Assembly: GCA_029560585.1 (NCBI GenBank)
Contig: JAKQKQ010000174.1
Span: 1-64,000, forward strand
Length of the DNA stretch: 64,000 nucleotides
DNA from: Verrucomicrobiota bacterium
GTDB lineage: Bacteria > Verrucomicrobiota > Verrucomicrobiia > JADLBR01
Direction: 5' to 3'
In this document: positions 52,232 through 61,185 of the stretch, one piece after another
Numbering within the stretch: position 1 is the first letter of the stretch
Layout: every line of letters begins with the position of its first letter
Notes under the pieces: generated by a model
Seen by the model: only the letters and a program-made list of their open reading frames with translations
Told to the model about the DNA's origin: nothing
The model's database searches: none
Position numbers and translations under genes: made by a program

Positions 52232-53167
52232 TCATCGTGCCACCCACTGGTAGACCTTGCGCGCGGTGTCGGAAAAGACTTTTGCGAAGGCTTCTGGGCC
52301 GCGGGATGTGAAGTAGTCGTGGGCGATGCGGTATACGGTCTTGAGGGGGGCGTACATCTCGCAGACGGGCCAATTGGAACCATAGAGGAGGCGGTCGGGG
52401 CCAAAGATTTGCCAGATGAGGTCCAGCGCGGGGCGATAGAAATCGGGGTCGCTTGGGGCGGATCCGTCGCGCTTGCCGGTGGCCTCCACGAGCCCGGAGA
52501 CCTTGATGAAGATCTTGCCCCTTCGGGCGATCGAGGCCATCGCGTTGGCCCATTCCTTGGCGATGGGGCCGCCGTCGAGCTTGAGTCCGGGGAGGTGGTC
52601 AAGGACGATGCGGAGGCTGCGGAATCGGTCGGCGATGCCTTCCGCGAAGGGAAGGGCGTCGCTGCCGACGAGTTCGAGGGAGAGGTCGTGGTCGGCGAGG
52701 CGTTTGACGTCGGCGATCATGCCGTCGTCCTCTAGCGCACCATCGAGTTTCACGTCGCGGATGCGGATGCCGCGAAAGACCGGGTTCTTGGCGAAGCGGT
52801 CAATGAGGCCGGCGAAGGCCGGGGTGCCGATGGGGAGGTTGCCGACAAAGCCCGCGATGAATTTCTCCTTCTTGGCGAGGTCGAGGATCCACTGGTTGTC
52901 TTCGACCAGTGGGCTCGCTTCGACGACGATGGTGGCGGCGGCGCGATCGGTGCCGTGGCGCAAAGGGTACTTGGAGGGAAGGACGGTGCGGTACAGGACG
53001 GGATTGTCCTTGGGGGGCCAGGGGACGCCGCCCGGGCGCGATGGGTCGTAGAAGTGCGTGTGCGTGTCAATGACGCGTGGTCCGCGGGGGCCGCAGCCGC
53101 CAAGCGCCCCGGCGGTCCAGCCGAGGGCCATGCCCGCGAACCGTCTGCGGGTAATGTCGGTGTTCAT
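52232..53167 (-). CDS. Amidohydrolase family 2 (fuconolactonase-like), Tat/lipoprotein signal
   Basis: 311 residues, a TIM-barrel metal-dependent hydrolase of the amidohydrolase_2 family related to L-fuconolactonase and other sugar lactonases. Motifs are RVIDTHTHFYDPSRPGGVPWP (metal-binding HTH about 36-38), a later VLDHLPG, and LLYGSNWPVCEMYA with the conserved barrel-end residues. The N-terminus TRRRFAGMALGWTAGALGGC shows a Tat twin-arginine pattern and a lipobox. Lactone hydrolysis in sugar catabolism is likely, possibly of L-fuconate, which would fit the GH95 fucosidase elsewhere in the window. Confidence 0.87.
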   Translation of the reverse strand: MNTDITRRRFAGMALGWTAGALGGCGPRGPRVIDTHTHFYDPSRPGGVPWPPKDNPVLYRTVLPSKYPLRHGTDRAAATIVVEASPLVEDNQWILDLAKKEKFIAGFVGNLPIGTPAFAGLIDRFAKNPVFRGIRIRDVKLDGALEDDGMIADVKRLADHDLSLELVGSDALPFAEGIADRFRSLRIVLDHLPGLKLDGGPIAKEWANAMASIARRGKIFIKVSGLVEATGKRDGSAPSDPDFYRPALDLIWQIFGPDRLLYGSNWPVCEMYAPLKTVYRIAHDYFTSRGPEAFAKVFSDTARKVYQWVAR

Positions 53168-53345
53168 GGATGAAATCGTAAACTACGCGAAGACCGGAGG
53201 GTCTGTCGATTCTGCGCGTGACCGGTGCATTGCGCCAGGATCGTCGGGCCGCGGATGCCGTTGCGCCGTGGGGCGGCCCTGTTGTTTGCTGGCACGGGCA
53301 AGAGACCGCCGACGCAGGCAGGATTGCCTGAGCCACGGTTTCGCA

Positions 53346-53591
53346 TCATTGTTTCTCGTAGACGCCCTTGTCCACGCGTTTGAGCACGGTGAAACCCGCG
53401 CTCTTGGCTTCGGAGACCGACAGCGGCTTGGCGACCTTCGGGGTGTTGAACGCGGACAGCACCCGCCGCACCGCCTTCTTGCAGATCGGGCAGTGCGTCA
53501 GTTCCGGACGGTCGGCCGGTCGCCTCAATTCGAAGCGGCCACCGCAGATCTTGCATTCGCCCTCGACGAGCTCGTACTGATACAGGGGCAT
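53346..53591 (-). CDS. FmdB-type zinc ribbon protein
   Basis: 81 residues. The start MPLYQYELVEGECKICGGRFE and the second pair in THCPICKKAVRRVLSAF give a four-cysteine zinc ribbon of the FmdB regulatory-protein family. Members are small, widespread, and linked to regulation or zinc handling with no settled function. The ATG at 53591 matches the family start; an upstream start at 53627 is not conserved. Confidence 0.85.
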   Translation of the reverse strand: MPLYQYELVEGECKICGGRFELRRPADRPELTHCPICKKAVRRVLSAFNTPKVAKPLSVSEAKSAGFTVLKRVDKGVYEKQ

Positions 53592-53782
53592 CCGATTAAT
53601 GATACGACGCCGTGCGGGCCCGCGCAATGGGGATGAGGATTCGCATGCGCGATGCTGCCCAGCGTATGCCCCGCGGTCGGCTACGAGAATCTCCTGGCTG
53701 GTGCGCCCCGCCTTTGACCTCCGCGACGCACGGCGGTATCCTGTTGGGCCACGGGGCGACCAAGAATCCCTCAGATCGAACC

Positions 53783-54895
53783 TTGAAGTGTGACGTCCTC
53801 ATCGTCGGTGCCGGTTTTGCCGGGGCCGTGCTGGCAGAACGCATCGCCTCGCAGATGGGGAGGCGGTGCACGGTCGTCGATCGCCGGGATCACATAGGGG
53901 GCAATGCATTCGACCGGTATGATGGCGCGGGGGTCCTGATCCATCCCTGCGGTCCCCATTACTTTCACACGAATTCCGACCGCATCGTCGAGTACCTGTC
54001 CCAATTCACCGATTGGCGCCCGGTGGAATTCAGGGTGCTTTCGTATGCCGGGGGGAGATATTGGCAGTTTCCCATCAATCTCAATACGTTCGAGCAAATC
54101 CTCGGGCGTCCCTCGACACCCGGGGAGATGGAGGCCACGCTGGCCCGGTGGCGGATCCCCATCGAGAACCCGAAGAATTCAGAAGAGATGATCCTGTCGC
54201 AGGTGGGCCCCCGGCTCTACGAGATGTTTTTCAAGAAATACACCCGCAAGCAATGGCGGCGTGATCCCAGCGAACTGGACCCCGCGGTCTGCGGGCGCAT
54301 CCCGGTCCGCACCACCCGCGACGATCGCTACCTGTCCGATAGATTTCAGGCGCTGCCCAGGGACGGGTACGCCACCATGTTCCGTCGCATGCTGGATCAC
54401 CCGCTGATCGAAGTCCGCACCGGCGTGGATTTTCGCGACATCCGGTCGGCGGCGAAGTGGAACCATCTGATCTATACTGGCCCCATCGATGAGTATTACG
54501 GGCACGTTTTCGGCCCGTTGCCCTACCGGACGCTGCGGTTCGAGAACGAGACACTCGCCGAGGAGTTTCATCTGCCCGCGATGCAGGTCAACTATCCGGG
54601 CGACGAACCCTTCACCCGCGTCGTGGAAATCAAGCGAGCCACGGGGCAGAAGATCCCCGTCACCACCATCGTGCGCGAGTTTCCCGAAGATTACGGACCG
54701 GGGAAGGAACCCTATTACCCGGTTCCCGCGTCCGACGCCCGCGCCCAGTACCTCCGTTACGCGGATCTCGCCGCGCGGGAACCCGGCGTTTCCTTCGTTG
54801 GCCGTCTCGCCGCCTATCGCTATTGCAACATGGACCAGGTCGTCGGAATGGCGCTTGCAGAGTTCGATGGGCTGAAGGAACGAAAGCCCGGATGA
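53783..54895 (+). CDS. glf: UDP-galactopyranose mutase
   Basis: About 370 residues. It interconverts UDP-galactopyranose and UDP-galactofuranose with FAD. The FAD site KCDVLIVGAGFAGAVLAERIA begins at residue 2, and RDHIGGNAFD, GPHYFHTNS, NLNTFEQILG, EPYYPVPA and GRLAAYRYCNMDQV are family motifs. A TTG at 53783 is chosen because it gives the canonical Glf N-terminus; the frame is open to 53612 but that stretch is unconserved. This implies galactofuranose in the surface glycan. It opens the plus-strand glycan cluster, with 347 bases before the next gene. Confidence 0.92.
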   Translation: MKCDVLIVGAGFAGAVLAERIASQMGRRCTVVDRRDHIGGNAFDRYDGAGVLIHPCGPHYFHTNSDRIVEYLSQFTDWRPVEFRVLSYAGGRYWQFPINLNTFEQILGRPSTPGEMEATLARWRIPIENPKNSEEMILSQVGPRLYEMFFKKYTRKQWRRDPSELDPAVCGRIPVRTTRDDRYLSDRFQALPRDGYATMFRRMLDHPLIEVRTGVDFRDIRSAAKWNHLIYTGPIDEYYGHVFGPLPYRTLRFENETLAEEFHLPAMQVNYPGDEPFTRVVEIKRATGQKIPVTTIVREFPEDYGPGKEPYYPVPASDARAQYLRYADLAAREPGVSFVGRLAAYRYCNMDQVVGMALAEFDGLKERKPG

Positions 54896-55242
54896 TGCCC
54901 GTGTCCTATGATGCGGGCAATCGTGCCCGCGGCGGGGTCCTGTGCGGGTGGTTGCGGGAAGGATGGTTTTGCCACGCGGTGCTTGGGAATCCACGGGCTG
55001 TTCACTTTGGCGTTGCGCCGCCCTCCGATCCCAGGGCTTTTGGTTCGCTCGACCGAAGCTGCTGGAGTCCAGGCTTTAGCCTGTTTCGAGCCCGATTCAG
55101 CCTAAAGGCTGGACTCCAACAGGTTGCTGTCGAATAACCAAAAGGCCTGCCTCCGATCCCCCGTCGCTTCCGGCTTGAGTGGCAAAAGGCATTCGCCGAT
55201 GATCCCCTGGCCGGTCTCCCGACGTCCGAGACCGCGCAAGAC
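54896..55242. other. Intergenic region with hairpin upstream of the glycan gene block
   Basis: No gene is seen in 347 bases. A hairpin repeat is at 55064-55117. The promoter for the five-gene overlapping block that starts at 55243 should lie here, but no convincing box was found. Confidence 0.5.
55064..55117. repeat. GGAGTCCAGGCTTTAGCCTG hairpin repeat
   Basis: Left arm GGAGTCCAGGCTTTAGCCTG (55064-55083) and right arm CAGCCTAAAGGCTGGACTCC (55098-55117) pair with two mismatches around a 14-base loop. It is another member of the palindromic repeat population, upstream of the glycan block. Confidence 0.8.
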
Positions 55243-56913
55243 ATGACCCACCCTCAGACAGCGATCATTTTGGCGGCAGGGGCCCCGCCTCCATCGCTCA
55301 TCTCCATCTATGGGAAGACGTGCTGCGCCATGCTCCCCATCCGCGGCAGACCGGCCATCCATCGGTCCCTTGGCTACCTCGCGCAACTGGGCATCCGGCG
55401 GGCCATCGTGGGTGTGCGGCCGGAGGAGACGCGGCTGCCGGAGTTTCTCGCACACAGCTTTGGTCAGCGCGTCGAGATAGTCGTGCGTCGCATCCCGGAA
55501 GATCGCGGGCCGGGCTATTCGCTGTTGCAGTGCCTTGATGCGTGGGCGTCGGACGCGCGGTCGGAACAGGGCGTGCTGGTCGTGCTCGGCGACACCCTCT
55601 TTCGTCTGGAAAACGACTCTCGGGAACTCCTCGGGGAAAGCTTTGTGCTGACGGGACCCGTCGAGGATTCCGAGCGGTGGTGCCTCGCGGAGGTGGACGC
55701 CGATGGACGCGTCACGAGACTGGAGGACAAGCCGCGGTCGAATGTCCCCGGTCTCCCGGCGCTCATAGGTGTCTATGGCCTGAATCCGGCGCGGGACGCC
55801 ATGGATGCACTGGCGGCCGAGGCGGTCGCCGGCAGCCCATCCATCCAGCTCCGCCACGCGTTGCGGCCCTATATTGAATCGGGGCGCCTGCGGGCCCACA
55901 CCGCGGCCGAGTGGACCGATTGCGGCAACCTGGACCGCTATAACGAGGCGCGGCGGCGAGCGCTGCCGGCACGCGAGTTCAATGAACTGAGCATCGACCC
56001 TCTCAGGGGCACGATCACAAAACGCAGCCGTAATCGCGCGAAGTTCCTCAACGAGATCAACTACTACCGCTTGCTGCCCCCTGACCTCTCGATCTTCTTC
56101 CCGAGGCTGGTCAGTTTTGGCATCGCGCCCGACGACACTTTTCTGACCCTGGAGTACTACGGGTACCCGACGCTGTCCGAGATGTGGCTCTTCGAGGGAT
56201 TTGGGCCCGGCTTCTGGCAGCGCACCTTCCGCAAGCTTGGGCAGATCATCGATTGTTTCGCCAAGCACACGGCCGAGCTGTCCCCGGGGGCGGCGGAGGC
56301 GTTATACTGGCGCAAGACGCTGGACAGGATCGCCGCATGGTCGTCCCAGGGCGCCGAGTTCCAGAATCTGGTGGCGGCCCCCACGCTCACGCTGGATGGC
56401 GTGGTGCTGGAGGGATGGCCGCGCCTCCAGGCCGCGCTCGAGCCGCGCGTGCGACAACTGTGCGCGCGAACACAGGCGGCGATCATCCACGGCGACCTGT
56501 GCTTCCCCAACATCCTTTTCGATCCCGTCAACGATCTTTTCAAATTCATCGATCCCCGCGGCAGTTTCGGCGATGCGGGCATCTACGGCGACCTCCGCTA
56601 CGACGTCGCCAAACTCCTCCACTCCATCGACGGGGCCTACGATTGCCTGATCCAAGATCTTTTCCGTCTCGATGGGGAGGGCGGGGTATTTCGGCTCGAC
56701 GTTTACCACCCGTCGAACCGCCCCGAGGTCACGGGGGCGTTCTGGGAGGCGTTGCGGGGTCGTTTCCGCCGCGATGAGATCCGGTTCATCGAGGGGCTGC
56801 TGTTCGTGAGCATGACGCCGTTGCACGCGGATTCGCCGCAACGCCAGAAGGCTCTGTTCTTGACAGGGGTGCGCATTCTCAACGAGGTTCTGGGCCATGA
56901 GAATATGCCTTGA
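55243..56913 (+). CDS. Nucleotidyltransferase fused to an APH/choline-kinase-like kinase
   Basis: 556 residues. Residues about 1-245 are a sugar-nucleotidyltransferase fold: TAIILAAG start, LVVLGDTLFR metal Asp, TDCGNLDRYNEA near 227. However, the signature loop GxGTRxxPxxxxxPK is replaced by APPPSLISIYGK. Residues about 260-545 are an aminoglycoside/choline-kinase-like domain with HGDLCFPNILFD (catalytic Asp about 417) and metal DPRGSFGD near 436. One polypeptide could thus phosphorylate a sugar or alcohol and activate it with a nucleotide. It overlaps the HAD gene by 17 bases and begins a tightly coupled block. Substrate unknown; analogy with LicA/LicC-type phosphocholine systems is only structural. 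Confidence 0.82.
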   Translation: MTHPQTAIILAAGAPPPSLISIYGKTCCAMLPIRGRPAIHRSLGYLAQLGIRRAIVGVRPEETRLPEFLAHSFGQRVEIVVRRIPEDRGPGYSLLQCLDAWASDARSEQGVLVVLGDTLFRLENDSRELLGESFVLTGPVEDSERWCLAEVDADGRVTRLEDKPRSNVPGLPALIGVYGLNPARDAMDALAAEAVAGSPSIQLRHALRPYIESGRLRAHTAAEWTDCGNLDRYNEARRRALPAREFNELSIDPLRGTITKRSRNRAKFLNEINYYRLLPPDLSIFFPRLVSFGIAPDDTFLTLEYYGYPTLSEMWLFEGFGPGFWQRTFRKLGQIIDCFAKHTAELSPGAAEALYWRKTLDRIAAWSSQGAEFQNLVAAPTLTLDGVVLEGWPRLQAALEPRVRQLCARTQAAIIHGDLCFPNILFDPVNDLFKFIDPRGSFGDAGIYGDLRYDVAKLLHSIDGAYDCLIQDLFRLDGEGGVFRLDVYHPSNRPEVTGAFWEALRGRFRRDEIRFIEGLLFVSMTPLHADSPQRQKALFLTGVRILNEVLGHENMP

Positions 56914-57286
56914 TATCGACGGGGTCATCTGTCGGCTCCGCACCGCCGGGGAGACGTACGCCGACCTGCTTCCGGTCGCGGGCGCCGTGGAACGCATGAG
57001 GAGCCTGAAGGATGCGGGCCATTACATCATCCTGCAGACCGCGCGCCACATGAAGACCTGCGGTGGCAACGTGGGCCTGACCGTCGCGCGCCAAGGGAAG
57101 ACCCTGCTCGATTGGCTCGAGCGTCACGGCGTCCCCTATGACGAGATCTGGTTTGGGAAACCCCAGGCCGATGTCTATATCGACGACAATGGATACCGCT
57201 TCGAATCCTGGGACAATGTCGTGCCGGACGGAAGCAATCTGCCCGTGAACCGGGAGAAAGCCCTCGCGGGAGAAGCGCCACGGTGA
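56897..57286 (+). CDS. HAD-like capsule-biosynthesis phosphatase
   Basis: 129 residues. The HAD motif I is CLDIDGVIC (Asp 6, Asp 8), followed by TARHMKTCGGNVG and the motif IV-like ADVYIDDNGYRF. This short cap-less form is found in capsule and LPS gene clusters next to nucleotidyltransferases and kinases, where it is annotated as a capsular-biosynthesis phosphatase. It overlaps the fusion gene upstream by 17 bases and the methyltransferase downstream by 4 bases (GTGA). Confidence 0.85.
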   Translation: MRICLDIDGVICRLRTAGETYADLLPVAGAVERMRSLKDAGHYIILQTARHMKTCGGNVGLTVARQGKTLLDWLERHGVPYDEIWFGKPQADVYIDDNGYRFESWDNVVPDGSNLPVNREKALAGEAPR

Positions 57287-58023
57287 CACCCCAACGTTTC
57301 GCCGAAGCCCAGCGCGCCGAGGCGGTCCACCACCGCGAGGCATGGACGCACCTGCACGTGGGCCCGCTGCCCCATGTCCAGAGCATCGTCGACTACAGGT
57401 ACTGGCTGGAATCGTACTATCGGACCGTGCTGATGTTCTTCGGTTTTGGCGTGGAATGGTTCCAGGGCCGCAGCGTCATCGAGATCGGCAGCGGCCCGTT
57501 CGGGGCGGTGGCCTGCCTGCCCCCCGGGGATCGGGTTGCGGTGGATCCGCTGATGGACGAATTTGCGGAATACATGAGACCGCAGTGGACCGACGGGGTC
57601 GTTCGGCTGACGGCGCGCGGTGAATGCCTGCCCCTGCCCGACGAACGATTCGACGCGGCGATCATGATCAACTGCCTCGACCACACCGATCGACCCGACA
57701 AAGTCCTGCGCGAGCTCGCGAGGGTCACGCGGAGGGGCGGCAAACTTTTTTTCATGAACAACGTCAAGTCCCGCGTCGGTTGCCTCATGGCCAAGCTGGG
57801 CGAGGCGCTGAGGATCCGGAAGCTGATGGAGGTGTACCACCCCCATGCGTTCACCAGCGCTTCGGCGATACGGCTGATGGCCTCGGCCGGTTGGCGCCTC
57901 CAGGGCAGTGCGTGGTCGCGGGCGCGCCTGGAGAGCGAGCACCGCAAGCTCTCCTGGAAGGGCCGCCTGCGTTTGCTTCTCAACGGCGAGAGCGCATTCT
58001 ATGGGCTCTTCGAACGCACATGA
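57283..58023 (+). CDS. SAM-dependent methyltransferase
   Basis: 246 residues, class I Rossmann methyltransferase. The SAM loop is VIEIGSGPFGAVACLPPGDRVAVDPL (about 65-90), and MINCLDHTDRPDKVLRELARVTRRGGKLFF contains the post-II and III motifs. The GTG start overlaps the HAD stop (GTGA), and the stop overlaps the next ATG (ATGA). By context it modifies the same glycan precursor or decoration; O- or N-methylation cannot be told apart. Confidence 0.88.
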   Translation: MTPQRFAEAQRAEAVHHREAWTHLHVGPLPHVQSIVDYRYWLESYYRTVLMFFGFGVEWFQGRSVIEIGSGPFGAVACLPPGDRVAVDPLMDEFAEYMRPQWTDGVVRLTARGECLPLPDERFDAAIMINCLDHTDRPDKVLRELARVTRRGGKLFFMNNVKSRVGCLMAKLGEALRIRKLMEVYHPHAFTSASAIRLMASAGWRLQGSAWSRARLESEHRKLSWKGRLRLLLNGESAFYGLFERT

Positions 58024-58784
58024 AACCCGACCTCACAATCGTCATCCCCATGGCGGGGATGGGAAGCCGGTTTCGGGCGGCTGGCTACACCGAGCCCAAG
58101 CCGCTCATTCCGGTGATCGACAGGCCGATGTACGCCTGGGCCGTCGATAGCCTCCCGGTGGAGCACGGCACTCGCCTGATCTTCGTTCTCCTGCGGTCCC
58201 ACCCCGGATTCGAAGCCCTGCGGGGCGACGTCCTCTCCCGTTATTCCGCGCGTCAACCGGTGATTTTCGAAGCGGCCAAGCCCACCCGCGGGCAAGCCGA
58301 GACGGTCTTGGCTGCCCGGGCCCACATCGATAACGACAGGCCGCTCCTGATCCACAACGCGGACACCGCGTTCGATGCCGATCCGAATTGGGTTCGCTCG
58401 GCCGTCGAATCGGGGGCTGATGGGGCGCTGCTCGTATTCCAATCGCAGGAGTCTCGCTGGAGCTATTCCCGCGAGGGGCCGGACGGCTGGGTCGCGGAAG
58501 TCCGCGAGAAGAAGGTCGTCTCATCGTGGGCGTCCACTGGCTCGTACTGGTTTCGTCGCGGGGCGCAGTTCGTGCGGCTGGCCGATGAGGCGATCCGTGA
58601 AGACAGGCGAGAGGGCAACGAGTTTTATGTCGGCCCCTTGTACAACGAACTGATCGCGCGAGGTGGCAGGGTCCGGAACTACGCCATACGGCGGCTCTAT
58701 TGCATGGGAACCCCCGAGGACCTGGCCGCCACACTCACTTTGCTGCGGGAAACAGGCGGTCGCCCCGCGGCGGTAGGCGCATGA
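58020..58784 (+). CDS. Sugar-phosphate nucleotidyltransferase
   Basis: 254 residues. The canonical signature VIPMAGMGSRFRAAGYTEPKPLIPVIDRPM is at residues 8-37 and the metal motif HNADTAFDAD near 115. Thus, unlike the fusion protein at 55243, this enzyme has a standard nucleotide-binding loop. It should activate a sugar-1-phosphate or polyol phosphate to an NDP derivative. ATGA overlaps on both sides couple it to the methyltransferase and the GT2 gene. Confidence 0.88.
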   Translation: MKPDLTIVIPMAGMGSRFRAAGYTEPKPLIPVIDRPMYAWAVDSLPVEHGTRLIFVLLRSHPGFEALRGDVLSRYSARQPVIFEAAKPTRGQAETVLAARAHIDNDRPLLIHNADTAFDADPNWVRSAVESGADGALLVFQSQESRWSYSREGPDGWVAEVREKKVVSSWASTGSYWFRRGAQFVRLADEAIREDRREGNEFYVGPLYNELIARGGRVRNYAIRRLYCMGTPEDLAATLTLLRETGGRPAAVGA

Positions 58785-59722
58785 CGGGCACGGAGACGAG
58801 CGACACCATGACCGGCAATGCCGAAACCCGTGTCTGGGCCGAGGTCGTCTGCCCCGTGCGCAACGGCGGCGAACCTTTCGCCCGCACGCTGCGCTCCATC
58901 GCCCAGCTGAGATGCCCTCGGCCAGTCCGCCTGCTTATCAGCGACAATCGATCGACCGATGGGACGCCCTGGCGGCACCGGCTCGACGAGATCGTGAACA
59001 TGCCCGTCCGCGTCATCTCGACCCCTGAGTCCTTTGGTCGTGTCGAACATTGGAATTGGGCGTTCCAACAGATCCAGGCCGACTGGATCAAGCCGCTGTT
59101 TGTCGGGGACGCCGTCATGCCGGAATACTTCGAGCGTTTCGAGGAAGCCTCCCGGCGTCATCCCCGCGCCGGCCTGCTCTTCTGCCGGAACAAGGTCCTC
59201 CATCCCGACAAGTCGCGCGTGACCACCGCGAAATTCCCCGACGGCGAGATCGGGTTGGAGGAATTCGTCGAACTCACACTGCGCCCAGCGGTTTTCGTCG
59301 GCGGGTTGAGCGGGGTCATGGTGCGCGCCGATGCCTTGCGCGAGTGCCTGCCCTTTTCCGAACGGCACCCGTGGACTGCCGACGCGCGGTTTTACCGGGA
59401 CGTTGCGAGGGCCTGCCCAATGGTGGGCATCAAGGAGGTGCTATGCGTGCTCGACCAGACGATTGCCCGATTGAGCGCCTCCGTCCGCGCGATCGGGCCG
59501 AGCCTTCGGGAGGAATGGGCGTTCATGGCCGAGCTGCAGAAGGAGGCGGGGGTTCCCGCGGTGGGGGCGTTTCGCCATCGCGCCGCCGTACTCGGCCTGC
59601 TCGCGCTCGCCAAGTACGGGCGGCATGTCCTGCCCGAGACGCTGAGGCGTGCGATGGGCAAAGTGTGCCGCAGGTTTGGTCCTGGTGACGGGGCGGGGCA
59701 GGGGAGCGGTGAAACGGATTGA
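58781..59722 (+). CDS. Family 2 glycosyltransferase
   Basis: 313 residues, GT-A fold. It opens AEVVCPVRNGGEPFARTLRSIAQLRCPRPVRLLISDNRSTDGT, typical of GT2, followed by the WIKPLFVGDAVMPEYF metal-binding region and a C-terminal W..DARFYRDVA segment. It overlaps the nucleotidyltransferase stop by 4 bases and the flippase start by 14 bases. Donor and acceptor are unknown; membership of the block suggests it uses its product. Confidence 0.87.
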   Translation: MTGTETSDTMTGNAETRVWAEVVCPVRNGGEPFARTLRSIAQLRCPRPVRLLISDNRSTDGTPWRHRLDEIVNMPVRVISTPESFGRVEHWNWAFQQIQADWIKPLFVGDAVMPEYFERFEEASRRHPRAGLLFCRNKVLHPDKSRVTTAKFPDGEIGLEEFVELTLRPAVFVGGLSGVMVRADALRECLPFSERHPWTADARFYRDVARACPMVGIKEVLCVLDQTIARLSASVRAIGPSLREEWAFMAELQKEAGVPAVGAFRHRAAVLGLLALAKYGRHVLPETLRRAMGKVCRRFGPGDGAGQGSGETD

Positions 59723-61124
59723 TCTGCCGGTGCGGCGATGGGTGGAGAGCCATCCGGCCCGCGCCGGAACGCTGGCCACGTGGGCCGTTCAAGGGGGCGC
59801 GCTCGTCGCTCAACTCGCGCTGGTCCCGTTCCTGCTCCGGCATATCGGGGCGGACCGGATGGGGCAGTGGTTTTATCTTCTCGGCGCCTCGGTGTTCCTG
59901 CAGGTAGGCGATTTCGGTTTTTCCCAGACGATCACCCGACAGATTAGCTATCTCCTTCAGATCAGGCGGAGGAGCGGCGATCGACACGGGTTTTTCCTGA
60001 GGGTGCCGGGGCTGCGCGGGTTGGGCGCCGTGCTCGCGGCCCACCGATGGCTCGCCTGGCGTGGCGCCCTCGCCACGGTCGGTGCCGGGATCCTCATGGA
60101 CACATGTCTCCTCTTCCACGGCGCTTTTCGGCGGAGTCCCGATCTTGCGGTCTGCTGGTACGCGCTGGTGTTGGCGGCGGTCCTCTCGTGCGTTGCCCGC
60201 GTGAATGCCTCATACCTCACCGGCGTCCTGCGTCCCTATCACGAGCGTGTCGGTTTCGGGTTCGGCTTGGTTGTTCAATACGCGTTTTCGTTCTTGGGCG
60301 TGCTGGTCGAGCCCTCGGTGGCCGCGCTTGGCGCGGCCTCTGTCGCGGGGGCCATCGTTCAGGGCGCGTGCTGGCGATGGTTGGCGGCCGACCGCCCGAA
60401 TGCCGTCGCCGCCCGCCGGACGATCACCGCACGGCTTTGGAGGCTGTGCGCGCCGCAGGGCTCCGCAACGCTTGCGGGTTCGGTCGCGTTCCAGTCGAAC
60501 CAGATCCTGCTCGGCCAGATCACCTCCGCCACGATGGTGGCCATGTTGGCGCTCCCGACGAGGATTGCCGCGGTGGCGCTCGAGGGGCTCAGGGCCACTT
60601 TCATGCCCCAGGTCAGTTTCATCGGCAGGGACATCGGCTCGCATGACGCCCGGGCCATCCTGGTGCGCATCTATCGCGTTTTCGCGTTCGTTCTAGGGGC
60701 GACGGTCGGTGCCTACGCGGTCTTCGCGCTCGCGGGTCCCGCGTTCATACACTGGTGGGCCCGCGGCGAGCTCGATGCCCCCTTTGCCGTCTTCCTGCTG
60801 CTCGCCATTTTGAACATTGTCGTCTGCCTGGAAAATTTGGCCGCAGGCTTCATCACGGCACATGGCGTGATGCCTTTCGCGGTGGTGGGTTGGCTCGCCG
60901 CGATTTCGAATGTCGCGCTGATGTTCGTGCTCATTCCCCGATATGGCCTGGCGGGAAGCGTCGCCTCGACCCTCATCGCGCAATTCGTGTTTTCCACCAC
61001 GTACACCTTTTACCTCTTCTGGCGGCGGCTGCGATATTGGCACGCGCAAGACCCCGGATTCGCGTGGCGCGACCTGTGGCCCATTCGCCGGGAAGCCCGC
61101 CCGCCGGAGGACCGCCGCCCATGA
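59709..61124 (+). CDS. Polysaccharide flippase, Wzx/MVF superfamily
   Basis: 471 residues, about 12-14 membrane helices, resembling O-antigen/polysaccharide flippases (Wzx/RfbX-like): ATWAVQGGALVAQLALVPFLLRHIG at the N-terminus, SVAFQSNQILLGQ in the middle and YGLAGSVASTLIAQFVFSTTY near the end. It should move lipid-linked glycan units across the inner membrane. The GTG at 59709 is chosen because GGGGAG lies just before it. It overlaps the GT2 gene by 14 bases. Confidence 0.86.
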   Translation: MKRIDLPVRRWVESHPARAGTLATWAVQGGALVAQLALVPFLLRHIGADRMGQWFYLLGASVFLQVGDFGFSQTITRQISYLLQIRRRSGDRHGFFLRVPGLRGLGAVLAAHRWLAWRGALATVGAGILMDTCLLFHGAFRRSPDLAVCWYALVLAAVLSCVARVNASYLTGVLRPYHERVGFGFGLVVQYAFSFLGVLVEPSVAALGAASVAGAIVQGACWRWLAADRPNAVAARRTITARLWRLCAPQGSATLAGSVAFQSNQILLGQITSATMVAMLALPTRIAAVALEGLRATFMPQVSFIGRDIGSHDARAILVRIYRVFAFVLGATVGAYAVFALAGPAFIHWWARGELDAPFAVFLLLAILNIVVCLENLAAGFITAHGVMPFAVVGWLAAISNVALMFVLIPRYGLAGSVASTLIAQFVFSTTYTFYLFWRRLRYWHAQDPGFAWRDLWPIRREARPPEDRRP

Positions 61125-61185
61125 GCCAGTGCTCGCCCGCGCCACCGGTCCAGCGCATGATAGCCCCCCCCTCCAAGGCGTTCAT

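Noticed and set aside
56897-58784. Interpretation of the HAD/NTase/kinase/methyltransferase block as an O-methyl phosphoramidate pathway
   Set aside because: No glutamine kinase or amidase-type gene is present and the arrangement differs; only a general analogy remains.
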